A stretch of DNA of 64,000 bases, from assembly GCF_027257195.1 (NCBI RefSeq), contig NZ_JAPDFS010000001.1, forward strand, positions 1 to 64,000, read 5' to 3'. Source of the DNA: Halorubrum sp. F4 (GTDB lineage: Archaea > Halobacteriota > Halobacteria > Halobacteriales > Haloferacaceae). This document shows positions 14,336 to 23,112 of this stretch, one piece after another (position 1 is the first letter of the stretch; every line of letters starts with the position of its first letter). The notes under the pieces were generated by a model. The model was not told where the DNA came from and did not search any database. It saw nothing but the letters and a program-made list of their open reading frames with translations. The translations under genes were made by a program, and so were the position numbers.

Positions 14336-16486
14336 TCAAGCGTTGCGTCCGCGGGAGGACCGTCCCGACGACTCCAGCGGGACGACCGCCACGTCGTCGA
14401 CGCGGATCCGGTCGGTCCCGTCCTCGTCGGCCTCCACGCAGGGGTCGCCCGTGACGACGTCCAGCCGTCCGTGGTCGACGTCGACGTCGACGGCGGCCTC
14501 GCCGGGCGCGAAGTTGAGGACGACTACGAGGGCCTCCGACCCGCTCCCCCGACGGAACGCCACCACGTCGTCGGGATGGACCTCCTCGCCGTCGGCGGCG
14601 ATCGGCCGCTCGTCCGGACCGCCGCCGGCGACGTGGTAGTCGACCCGATCGAGGTCGCCCGCGGGGCCGAGCGCCGGGTGGGCGTCGTGGGCGGCCGACA
14701 GCCGCGCGTAGCGCTCGCGGACCTCTCCGCGGGCGTGCTCCCAGGCGATCGGGTCCCGCCGGCCGCGCTGGCCGATCTCCTGGCCGGCGTACACCATCGG
14801 GACGCCCGGCAGGGTGAACGTCGCCGCGGCCGCCGCGGCCGCGGCGTCGTCGCCACACTCCACCCGGTAGCGGGTCTCGTCGTGGTTCTCGATGTACTGG
14901 AGGAAGCCGGCGTGGTCGGGAAACCCGACCGCGGCGCGCTTCTCGACGGCGTCGATCACGGAGTCGGCCGGGGCCGCACCGCGGCCGACCTGCCGGAGCT
15001 GGAAGTACAGCGTCGCGTCGAAGTGGACGTCGAACATCCCCTCGTGGAACCGGGGGACGTACGGGATCGTCTCGTCCAGCAACAGGAACTCCGGGTCGGT
15101 CCCCTTCACGCGGTCGCGGATCTCCCGCCAGAGCGAGTCCGGAACCGCCCACGCCATGTCACACCGGAAGCCGTCGACGAGCGGGGCCCACTCGTCGACC
15201 ACGTCGAGGAGGTACCGCCGGACCGTCAGGTTCGCGTGGTCCAGGTTCGCGATCAGCTCCCAGTCGAAGTAGGTGTCCGGCTCGCCCGACTCCTGCCACT
15301 CGTAGCGGTCGCGGTACGGCGACTCCGGGTTGCGGTAGGCGTCCCGGAACCACGAGTGATCGCGGGCGGTGTGGTTCAACACCAGATCGAAGAGCACCCG
15401 CATCCCGTTGTCGTGGGCGGTCTCGACCAGTCGCTCGTAGTCCCCGCGGTCGCCGAGGTCGTCGGCGATGGCGAGGAAGTCCGTGACGTTGTAGCCGTGC
15501 GGCTTTCCGTCGTTCTCGAGGACGGGCGTGAGCCACAGCGTGTCGACGCCGAGATCGGCGATCTCCGGGATCCGCTCCGCGATCGCCGCGAGCGTCTCGC
15601 CCTCGTCCGCGTCGACGAACGTCCGGACGAACACCTCGTAGACGCTCGCATCCGCGGTCCACGCGGGCGGCTGGTTCAGTCGGGACGTCTCGAAGGCCTC
15701 GCCCGGAGCCGGGTCACCGAAGGGATCGGTGCCGCCGGAGGGTTCGACTCGATCGATCGAAACGGCGTCGGCGACGCTGATCCGGGCGTCCTCGCCGGAC
15801 TCGCGGGCGACGGCGACCGCGTGGACGCGGAGACGATCGGGGACCGACCCGGTCGGCAGCCGGAGGGTCGCCCCCGTCCCGTCCTCGGTCACCGTCGTTC
15901 GGTCCTCGGTCACCGTCGTTCGGTCCTCGGTCACGGTCGCCGCGTCGCGCGGGTTCGTTCGTCCCGCCGCGACCGCCGCGGCGACGTCGCGGTCGTCGAT
16001 CACGAACCGCACGGCGAGCTCGTCGGCCGCGAGCGACGAGGCCGGATTCGGCGTCGCGACCGCACGCACGACGGCCGACCCCTTCCGTCCCCCGGACTCC
16101 TCCATGATCTCAGCGTCGAGCCGGATCCGCGGGGGGCCGCCGTCGGCCGCGAGTCGGCCGGCCGCGTAGTCGATCCCCGCGCGGTCCGCGTCGCGGTCGC
16201 GGATCGCCTCGCCGCTGCCCCCGGCGACGTCCACTCCCTCGTAGGCCGCCGAGAACGCCAACACCGTCAGGAGGTGGTCCCCGTCGGGGGCGTCGAGGCC
16301 GAGCCGATACCGTCCCGGCACGTCCGGGGTGAACTCGATCACTGGGTCGGTGCCGACGGTCGAGTCGCTCGCGGGCGGCGCGTCCGCGATGCGCCACTCG
16401 TAGCTCCCGGCCGGATCCGGGTCCCGCGGCGCGAGCTGGACCGTCTCGCCGGTGGAGACGAACCGTGGGGGTCCGGGGTGATGCAT
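14336..16486 (-). CDS. GH13 alpha-amylase-family hydrolase
   Basis: An alpha-glucan hydrolase of 716 residues, of the cyclomaltodextrinase/neopullulanase kind judged by layout. Residues 1-85 form a PKD-like beta domain and about 85-270 a second beta-rich region. The catalytic barrel follows: region I VLFDLVLNHT, region II DGFRCDMAW with the nucleophile Asp near 440, region III LLLDETIP with the acid Glu, and region IV YIENHDETR. A C-terminal beta domain ends the protein. There is no signal peptide, so it acts in the cytoplasm. Around residues 190-205 the peptide TVTEDRT is repeated three times from a 21-bp DNA repeat. It precedes malQ by 25 nt. Confidence 0.9.
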   Translation of the reverse strand: MHHPGPPRFVSTGETVQLAPRDPDPAGSYEWRIADAPPASDSTVGTDPVIEFTPDVPGRYRLGLDAPDGDHLLTVLAFSAAYEGVDVAGGSGEAIRDRDADRAGIDYAAGRLAADGGPPRIRLDAEIMEESGGRKGSAVVRAVATPNPASSLAADELAVRFVIDDRDVAAAVAAGRTNPRDAATVTEDRTTVTEDRTTVTEDGTGATLRLPTGSVPDRLRVHAVAVARESGEDARISVADAVSIDRVEPSGGTDPFGDPAPGEAFETSRLNQPPAWTADASVYEVFVRTFVDADEGETLAAIAERIPEIADLGVDTLWLTPVLENDGKPHGYNVTDFLAIADDLGDRGDYERLVETAHDNGMRVLFDLVLNHTARDHSWFRDAYRNPESPYRDRYEWQESGEPDTYFDWELIANLDHANLTVRRYLLDVVDEWAPLVDGFRCDMAWAVPDSLWREIRDRVKGTDPEFLLLDETIPYVPRFHEGMFDVHFDATLYFQLRQVGRGAAPADSVIDAVEKRAAVGFPDHAGFLQYIENHDETRYRVECGDDAAAAAAAATFTLPGVPMVYAGQEIGQRGRRDPIAWEHARGEVRERYARLSAAHDAHPALGPAGDLDRVDYHVAGGGPDERPIAADGEEVHPDDVVAFRRGSGSEALVVVLNFAPGEAAVDVDVDHGRLDVVTGDPCVEADEDGTDRIRVDDVAVVPLESSGRSSRGRNA
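15881..15941. repeat. In-frame 21-bp tandem repeat in GH13 gene
   Basis: Two exact copies (15881-15901, 15902-15922) and a partial third (15923-15941) of a 21-bp unit that begins GTCCTCGGTCACCGTCG. The unit keeps the reading frame and encodes repeated TVTEDRT in a linker, so it can expand or shrink without breaking the protein. Confidence 0.85.
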
Positions 16487-16632
16487 GCTCGCTCATCGAC
16501 GCCCGGGGTCTTCGGTGTTGCTCTCGACGCCAAACTGGCACGTCCCGTTCGGGATCGGGACGGTCGCCGCCGCCGGCCGGCAGCTTCGCCCGGTCCGTCA
16601 AGGCTTTTGCTCCCGCGGCCGGCAGGACTCGC

Positions 16633-19600
16633 ATGCGACTGCGAACCGCGATCACGGAACACAAACGTCGCCGCGGGGAACGCTACTCGACGGAGCGACC
16701 GACCACCGTCGGGGCGTTCACCGGTGACGGCGGTCGGCTGGTCCACGTCGGGCCGGACGGCGACGCTCACGACTGTTCGTACGCGCTCTCCGGCGTGGGC
16801 GGGACCGACCGGATCCGGATCGGGATCGCCGGCGGCGGCGGGATCCGGTGGCTCGCGGACCTCGAAACCACGCGACAGCACTACGACGGAGACACCCCGC
16901 TCGTCGAGACGGAGTACGACGCCGGCCGGTACACGGTCCATCAGTTCGACCTCGTCGTCGGGAACGCACACCTCACGCACGTCGTCCTACGCGGGTCGCC
17001 GCCGGCGAACGCGGACCTCGTCGCCAGCTGCGCGTTCGCGCCCGACATGGTCGAGGGACGCGTCGGCAACCTCGTCCACGAGGGATCCGGCCCCGAGGGC
17101 GGCGACGTAATAGAGGTGTTCCACCGCCGGGAACACGACTTCCTCACCGCCTCCACCGGTCTCTCGGCCGCGCACGGACAGCGACAGGAGACGATCCCCC
17201 AACTGCTCGGCGAGGACGACGGGCGAACGCCCCACCGCGGGGAGATCGACGAGCGCGAGGACACGAGTCTCACGCCCGACGTGGTCGTGCGGGCCCCGTT
17301 CGAGCGCGACGGTCGGACGGAGCGCGTCACCCTCGTCAGCCGTCCCGTCCTCGACGAGAACGGCTCGGGACCGGACGAACCCGGCGACGGAACCAGGATC
17401 GGGGAGGACGTCGACCGCGACGACCGGCTCGAGGCGATCTCGCGGATCGCGACCGCCCACGCGGACGCCGACAGCGTTCGCGAAGCCGCCGAGGCACGCG
17501 CGCCGTCGGTCCCCGACTCGGTGCCGCGCGCCTCGACGGTCGCGAGCGACCTCCGCACGCTCGACCTCCTCGGATCGGCGTCCGGCGGTCGGATCGCGGG
17601 CCCGGAGTTCGACCACTTCTACGCGACCTCCGGCGGGTACGGGTACGTCTGGTTCCGCGACGAGGCCGAGGCCTCGAGCGCGCTGCTCGCCGCGAGCGAG
17701 GAGCTCGAGTTGGACGCACGGAAGGACCTCCTCTCCTCGGCGGCGTTCCTCTGTCGCACCCAGGACGCCGACGGGAGCTGGCCCCACCGCGTCTGGGCCG
17801 ACTCGGGCAAGGTCGCGCCGGGCTGGGCGAACGCCCGGATCGAGTCGGGCGACGGGCCGACCCCAAACGACCAGCTCGACCAGCCGGCGTCCGTCGTCGC
17901 GTTCCTCGCGGAGCTCCGACGGACGACGGACGTACCGGAGCCGCTCCGCGGCCGGGTCGACGAGACGATCGCCGACGCGGTCGCGTTCCTCCGGGAGACG
18001 ACGCTCGAGGACGGGCTCCCCCGCCGCTGTCAGAACTGCTGGGAGAACGCGATCGGGCGGTTCACGCACACCGGCGCGGCGTACCTCCGTGCGTTCGCGG
18101 CCGTGGCACGGTCCCCGCTCGACGACGACCTGCGGGCCGCCGCCGCGACCGCCGCCGACGACGCCGTCGTCGGCCTCCAGGACCGCTTCCTTCCCGAACT
18201 CGAGCGGTTCCCGCAGCGCGCCAGCAACGGCGACGGCGACGAGCGCGCCGACGCCAGCACCTTCGCGCTCGCGGACGCGCTCGCCGAGTACGACGCGCTG
18301 GCGCGGGAACGCCCGAGCGTGACGGACGCCGCGGCGGACGCGGACTCCCCCCTCGATCCGCTCCCGGCCGCGATCGACCTCGACGCGTTCGTCTCGCAGG
18401 TGTCGACGCACGTTCGGACCTCGATCGACGCGCTGGGCCGGGAGACGGAGCACGTGGAGGGACTCGTCCGGTTCGTCGGCGACGACTGGCGGACGGCCGA
18501 ACAGGGGGCCGCGAAGGTGTGGTCGATCGCGACGCTGTGGGGAGCGGTCGCCGCCGGCACCGTCGGCGGGATCCGCGAGTCGCGCGGAGCGGAGGCGGAG
18601 CCGCTCTTCTCCGAGGCCCGCCGGCTGTACTCGCTCTGTGAGCCCGACGGCCCCTTCGCGAACGAGTCCGGGTTGCTCGCGGAGCAGGTCTTCGACGACG
18701 GCGACCTCGACAGCGCGACCCCGCTCGCGTGGGCACACGCGCTCCGGCTGAACGCGACCGCGACGCTCGCGCGCCACGGGAGGCTTCCGGTGCCGCACGA
18801 CCGCCCGAGCGGCCCGGAGGCGCCGCGGTGGACGACCGGCCGGAAGTTCGGCGTCGGCACGCCCGCCGATCACGACGAGGACGACCCGATCCCCGTCTGG
18901 TTCACGCTGACCGAGGGGGCGTTGACGGAGGCGCGGTTCCCCCGGATCGACGTGATGAACCTCCGGACGTTCGACTTCCTCGTCGCCGATCCGGAGACGG
19001 GACACACGGTTCGGACCTTCGACGAGACGGGCCACGTGACGACGACGGAGACGATCACGCGGACCACCGAGCCGAGCGCCGACGACGCGCTCGCGTACAG
19101 ACAGACGATCCGCGAGTCCGGCGACGGACACGGGCACAGTTGGACGCTGGCCGTGGAGTACGCCGTCGACACCGCGGGCAACGCGCTCCTCGCGGACGTC
19201 GAGTTCGAGGGCGCCCGGGCGTACGACGTGTACGCCCTCGCCGACACCACGCTCGCGAACGTCGGCACCGACGACCGCGGGACCCGCGTCGGCGACGGTC
19301 CGTACCACCTCCTCGCACACAGCGACCGCGGGAACCGCCCGCCGGGCAAACTGGTCGACGACGACGGCGAGCCCTTCGACGTCGCCGCCGCGCTCACGAG
19401 CGCCGGCGGGTTCGACTGGGCGAGCGCGCTCGCGGCCGGCGACGACGCGCTCGAGTCGCTGTTCCGGGGCGGCGAGCGTGCGGAAGCCAGCGAGGAGGCG
19501 AACGGCAACGTCGTGCTCGCGGGCCACCTCGGAAGCGGGACGACGGTCTCGGACACGGTCGCACTCGGCTTCGCCGAGGAGGGCGACACCGCGGCGGCGC

Positions 19601-21321
19601 TCGGCGAGGCGGAGGGCGCGCTCTCGCGCGGCTTCGACGCGGTCGAGTCGGCGTACGTCGACACGTGGCGCGAGTGGCTCGCCGGCCGGGAGTACCCGGA
19701 CGCCGTGACCGACGACCACGACCTGGAGGCGCAGTACCGGTTCGCGCTCATGACGCTCGCCGCCGTCGAGGACAAGCGCCACGACGGTGCCGGGATCGCC
19801 AGCCCATCGGTCCCGTGGGGCGAGACGGAGTACGCCGAGGAGGACCGCGGCTACGGCTACAACTTCGTCTGGTCGCGCGACCTCTATCAGGTGTTCACCG
19901 CGCTGATCGAGGTCGGCGAGGTGAAACGCGGCGCGGACGCGCTCGCGTACCTCTACAACACCCAACAGGACGAGTCGGGCTTCCTCCCGCAGAACACCTA
20001 CATCGACGGGCGGACCCGCTGGGGCGGCGAGCAGATGGACAACATCGCGTTCCCCTCGGTGATGGCGTGGCAGCTGTACGAACACGGGGTGACGCTCTCG
20101 GACGCCGACTACGACTACGAGCAGATCCGCCGGTCGGTCGCGTACGTCGCACGGAACGGCCCGCAGACCGCCCAGGAGCGCTGGGAGGAGGAGGCGGGCT
20201 ACTCGCCGTCGAGCATCGCCGCCGAGATCGCGGGGCTGACATGTGCGGCCGCGCTCGCGCTCGCCGAGGCCGACCGGATCGAGGGGGTGGAGGGGGACGC
20301 GGCGGCCGACTCGACGCCGGCGGAACTCCGTGCGGACGCGCTCGCCTGGCTCGCGCTCGCGGACGACTGGACCGACCGCGTCGAGGAGTGGTGTGCGACC
20401 GACACCGGAACCGACCGCCACGACGAGACGCCCTACTACATCCGGATCACCGCCGACGGCGACCCGAACGCCGGTCGGCCGCGGACGATCGCCAACGACG
20501 GGCCGACCTACGACGAGCGCGAGATCGTCGACGGCGGCTTCCTCGAGCTCGTCCGACTCGGCGTGAAACCCGCCGACGACCCGGTCGTCCGAAACTCCGT
20601 CGAGGTCGTCGACGACTCGATCCGCGTCGACACCCCGCACGGCCCCGCCTGGTACCGCTACATCGGCGACGCCTACGGCGAGCTCGGCTACGGCGATCCC
20701 GGCGGCCCGTGGGCGGGCACCGGCGACGGGAAGGGGCGGCTCTGGCCGATATTCACCGGCGAGCGCGGCGAGTACGAGCTTCGCGCACGCGCCGACGGGT
20801 CCGACGCCTTCGGCGGCACCGCCGAGGACGCGCTCGAGCCGGCGTCGTTGCTCGACACGATGGCCGGATTCGGCAACGACGGTGGGATGCTTCCCGAACA
20901 GGTGTGGGACCGCGAGCACCCGACCGAGTACGGCTGGGAGTTCGGCGAGGGGACCGGAGGGGCGACGCCGCTTGCCTGGTCGATGGCGGGGTTCATCCGG
21001 CTGGCACACGGCGTCGACGCCGGCGAGCCCGTCGAGACGCCAACCGTCGTCCGCGACCGCTTCGTCGAGCGCGACCGCCCCGCACCCCCGGAGCTGACGG
21101 CGACCGCCGAGTACGCCGACGACACGGTCGTCGTCACCGGCGAGACGGACGGGGCGTGCGTCGCGGCGTTCACCGCCGCCGGCTCCGCGATCGCGACCGC
21201 GGCGAACGGCGAGTTCGAGGTCCGACTCGCTGACGAGGACGCCAGAACGGTCGTGGTCGCGGCCGCCACCGACGAGGACTTCGAGACCGCGGGCACGGCC
21301 GTCGAGCGGATCCGGCTGTAG
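16633..21321 (+). CDS. Double-module GH15 glucoamylase/glucodextranase-type enzyme
   Basis: An exo-acting glucan hydrolase of 1562 residues. The N-terminal beta region (1-320) leads into a first alpha/alpha-barrel GH15-like module (about 325-730), with GYVWFRDEAEA, the RCQNCWENAIG segment and AEQVFDDG. A beta sandwich like domain N of bacterial glucoamylase (735-1020) then leads into a second module (about 1030-1450) with YNFVWSRDLYQ, GPQTAQERWEEEAG near 1180 (close to the glucoamylase signature holding the acid Glu) and LPEQVWD near 1422 (base Glu). A small beta domain ends it. There is no signal peptide, so the substrate is probably cytoplasmic glycogen or dextrin. It is divergent from the GH13-malQ operon, 146 nt away. 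Single-module relatives are roughly half this length. Confidence 0.87.
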   Translation: MRLRTAITEHKRRRGERYSTERPTTVGAFTGDGGRLVHVGPDGDAHDCSYALSGVGGTDRIRIGIAGGGGIRWLADLETTRQHYDGDTPLVETEYDAGRYTVHQFDLVVGNAHLTHVVLRGSPPANADLVASCAFAPDMVEGRVGNLVHEGSGPEGGDVIEVFHRREHDFLTASTGLSAAHGQRQETIPQLLGEDDGRTPHRGEIDEREDTSLTPDVVVRAPFERDGRTERVTLVSRPVLDENGSGPDEPGDGTRIGEDVDRDDRLEAISRIATAHADADSVREAAEARAPSVPDSVPRASTVASDLRTLDLLGSASGGRIAGPEFDHFYATSGGYGYVWFRDEAEASSALLAASEELELDARKDLLSSAAFLCRTQDADGSWPHRVWADSGKVAPGWANARIESGDGPTPNDQLDQPASVVAFLAELRRTTDVPEPLRGRVDETIADAVAFLRETTLEDGLPRRCQNCWENAIGRFTHTGAAYLRAFAAVARSPLDDDLRAAAATAADDAVVGLQDRFLPELERFPQRASNGDGDERADASTFALADALAEYDALARERPSVTDAAADADSPLDPLPAAIDLDAFVSQVSTHVRTSIDALGRETEHVEGLVRFVGDDWRTAEQGAAKVWSIATLWGAVAAGTVGGIRESRGAEAEPLFSEARRLYSLCEPDGPFANESGLLAEQVFDDGDLDSATPLAWAHALRLNATATLARHGRLPVPHDRPSGPEAPRWTTGRKFGVGTPADHDEDDPIPVWFTLTEGALTEARFPRIDVMNLRTFDFLVADPETGHTVRTFDETGHVTTTETITRTTEPSADDALAYRQTIRESGDGHGHSWTLAVEYAVDTAGNALLADVEFEGARAYDVYALADTTLANVGTDDRGTRVGDGPYHLLAHSDRGNRPPGKLVDDDGEPFDVAAALTSAGGFDWASALAAGDDALESLFRGGERAEASEEANGNVVLAGHLGSGTTVSDTVALGFAEEGDTAAALGEAEGALSRGFDAVESAYVDTWREWLAGREYPDAVTDDHDLEAQYRFALMTLAAVEDKRHDGAGIASPSVPWGETEYAEEDRGYGYNFVWSRDLYQVFTALIEVGEVKRGADALAYLYNTQQDESGFLPQNTYIDGRTRWGGEQMDNIAFPSVMAWQLYEHGVTLSDADYDYEQIRRSVAYVARNGPQTAQERWEEEAGYSPSSIAAEIAGLTCAAALALAEADRIEGVEGDAAADSTPAELRADALAWLALADDWTDRVEEWCATDTGTDRHDETPYYIRITADGDPNAGRPRTIANDGPTYDEREIVDGGFLELVRLGVKPADDPVVRNSVEVVDDSIRVDTPHGPAWYRYIGDAYGELGYGDPGGPWAGTGDGKGRLWPIFTGERGEYELRARADGSDAFGGTAEDALEPASLLDTMAGFGNDGGMLPEQVWDREHPTEYGWEFGEGTGGATPLAWSMAGFIRLAHGVDAGEPVETPTVVRDRFVERDRPAPPELTATAEYADDTVVVTGETDGACVAAFTAAGSAIATAANGEFEVRLADEDARTVVVAAATDEDFETAGTAVERIRL

Positions 21322-21439
21322 ACGGGCCGGCCGCCCGTCGGTCCGTGGCGCTCAACCCCACGGACGAAGCGTCCGACGCGCGAGCGTAGCCGGCCCACAC
21401 CGAACGGTTATCATCGACTCCCGTCTACACGGCACAACG

Positions 21440-22510
21440 ATGGATATTCCCCCATTCGAACTCGAACGGTGGCTCGACGAGTACGAACCGGACGCCGACC
21501 TGATGCTCGCCGAGAGCGGCGTGCGAAGCCTCCCGGCGGACCGGTTCGACCTCGACGTGGGCGAGCTCGGATACGTCATTCCCACCGACGGGGAGCCGGC
21601 GTTTCGAGCGGAGATCGCCGAGCGATACGGTCGTGACGCGGAGGAGGTCGTCCTCACCTGTGGCACGCAGGAGGCGGACTTCCTCGCGTTCATGTCGCTT
21701 CTGGACGAGGGGGACCACAGCGTCGTCGTCTCGCCGACCTATCAGTCGCTCGCGAGCGTGCCCGAGTCGATCGGGGAGGTGAGCCGGGTCCGAACGGAGC
21801 CGCCGGAGTGGGAGCTCTCCGTCGACGCGGTCGCGGAGGCGATGCGTCCCGACACCCGCCTCGTCGTCCTCACGAACCCGAGCAACCCGACGGGGAAGTA
21901 CCTCGGACCCGAGACGATGCGGGCGCTGTACGACCTCGTCGAGGAGCAAGACGCGTACCTCCTCGTCGACGAGGTGTACCGGATGCTCGCCGACGACCCC
22001 CACCCGCCGGCGGCCGCGCTCGGACCGAGGGCGATCTCTGCCGCCGGCGTCTCGAAGTCCTACGGACTCGCCGGCGCGCGTCTCGGGTGGATCGTCGCCG
22101 ACCCGGAGGTCGCGGACGCGGTACGGAAGTGGAAGGACTACACGACCATCTCGCCGCCGCTCGTCGGAGCCCACGTCGCGCGGCAGGCGCTCGGCGACCA
22201 GGAGGCCGACATCCTCGAGGCGAACCGCGCGCACGCGAGGGCGAACCGCGACCGCGTCGCCGACTTCGTCGACCGACACGGCCTCGAGTGGTTCGAGCCG
22301 ACCGGCGTGAACGGCTTCGTGACCGTCCCCGACGGATTCGAGAACGGCAAGGAGTTCTGTCGGTCGCTGTTCGAAGCGGAGAGCGTCGTCCTCGCGCCCG
22401 GGGAGGTGTTCGGGTATCCCGACAGGTTCCGGATCGGCTTCGGCCTCCACACCGAGGAACTCGAGGAGGGGCTCGAGCGGATCGCCCGCCACATCGAGAA
22501 CGGTCGCTGA
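21440..22510 (+). CDS. PLP-dependent class I/II aminotransferase
   Basis: An aminotransferase of 356 residues of fold type I. The PLP lysine is Lys206 in GVSKSYGLAGARLGW; VLTNPSNPTGKY holds the substrate-binding Asn-Pro; LLVDEVYRML holds the Asp that pairs with the pyridine nitrogen; RFRIGFG has the carboxylate-binding Arg. It resembles aspartate aminotransferase-like enzymes of haloarchaea, but the amino donor is not clear from sequence. The ATG is about 31 nt after a TATA-like GGTTATCAT. No pathway neighbour helps; the next gene is convergent. Confidence 0.87.
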   Translation: MDIPPFELERWLDEYEPDADLMLAESGVRSLPADRFDLDVGELGYVIPTDGEPAFRAEIAERYGRDAEEVVLTCGTQEADFLAFMSLLDEGDHSVVVSPTYQSLASVPESIGEVSRVRTEPPEWELSVDAVAEAMRPDTRLVVLTNPSNPTGKYLGPETMRALYDLVEEQDAYLLVDEVYRMLADDPHPPAAALGPRAISAAGVSKSYGLAGARLGWIVADPEVADAVRKWKDYTTISPPLVGAHVARQALGDQEADILEANRAHARANRDRVADFVDRHGLEWFEPTGVNGFVTVPDGFENGKEFCRSLFEAESVVLAPGEVFGYPDRFRIGFGLHTEELEEGLERIARHIENGR

Positions 22511-22545
22511 CGCCGCACTGATGTCGCGCTGACGGCTCCGTTCGG

Positions 22546-23106
22546 TCACCCGAGCGCGACCACGTCGACCTCGTGGGTCCGCCTCCCGTCCGGTTCGTCC
22601 CCGGACCCGTCCTCCCCGTCGGCGTCGCCCCTGGATCCGCGCTCTCTCCCGACCGGTACCTCGACGGTTCCGCCGACCGCCCCGCGGACCGTCTCCCGCC
22701 AGGACTCGACGGCCTCGGCGTGTCGATCGCGGCGGGTTTCGACGTCGGCGTCGGGGTACTCGGCGGCCGTCTCGTCGACTTCGGGGTACGGGGGCGGGTC
22801 CACGACGAGGTCGGTGGGGTCGACGTGGATCGATCCGCCGGACGCGTCGGCGTCGTTCCCGGAGGACGGAGGCCCGGATCGCCTCGCTTCCGACGTCCCC
22901 TCCGATGTCCCGTCCGGCATCCCCTCGTCCACGCTGTGGATCCGAGCGCGCATCCGGCCGGAGTAGAGCGGCGTTACCCGGAGGACCACCCGCCGGTCCG
23001 TCCGTAGCGTCGCCTCGAGGGCGTTCGCGACGTCCTCGCGGTGGACCGCGATCGACCGGATGCGCCTCGGGTCCGTTCCTTCCTCGGGGCGTTCGGGGCC
23101 AGCCAT
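22546..23106 (-). CDS. Acidic conserved protein next to MutS-like gene
   Basis: A protein of 186 residues. The N-terminal 50 residues (RRIRSIAVHREDVANALEAT and VVLRVTPLYSGRMRARIH) look like a small folded domain and are probably the conserved part; the middle is a disordered run of Gly, Ser, Asp and Glu; a second ordered patch (DDRHAEAVESWRETVRGAV) precedes another acidic tail. It resembles a haloarchaeal family catalogued as DUF8009 (name from memory). Function unknown. Its start lies six bases after the stop of the MutS-like gene, so the two are almost certainly co-translated, suggesting a link to DNA metabolism. Confidence 0.72.
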   Translation of the reverse strand: MAGPERPEEGTDPRRIRSIAVHREDVANALEATLRTDRRVVLRVTPLYSGRMRARIHSVDEGMPDGTSEGTSEARRSGPPSSGNDADASGGSIHVDPTDLVVDPPPYPEVDETAAEYPDADVETRRDRHAEAVESWRETVRGAVGGTVEVPVGRERGSRGDADGEDGSGDEPDGRRTHEVDVVALG

Positions 23107-23112
23107 TCCCGA

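Noticed and set aside
14309..17110. Plus-strand frame opposite GH13
   Set aside because: An antisense shadow; the GH13 catalytic motifs on the minus strand settle the locus.
17000..21000. Very long open frame on the minus strand opposite the GH15 gene
   Set aside because: GC-rich codon usage leaves few stops in the antisense frame. The translation is Arg/Val-rich without motifs, while the plus-strand frame has full GH15 signatures.
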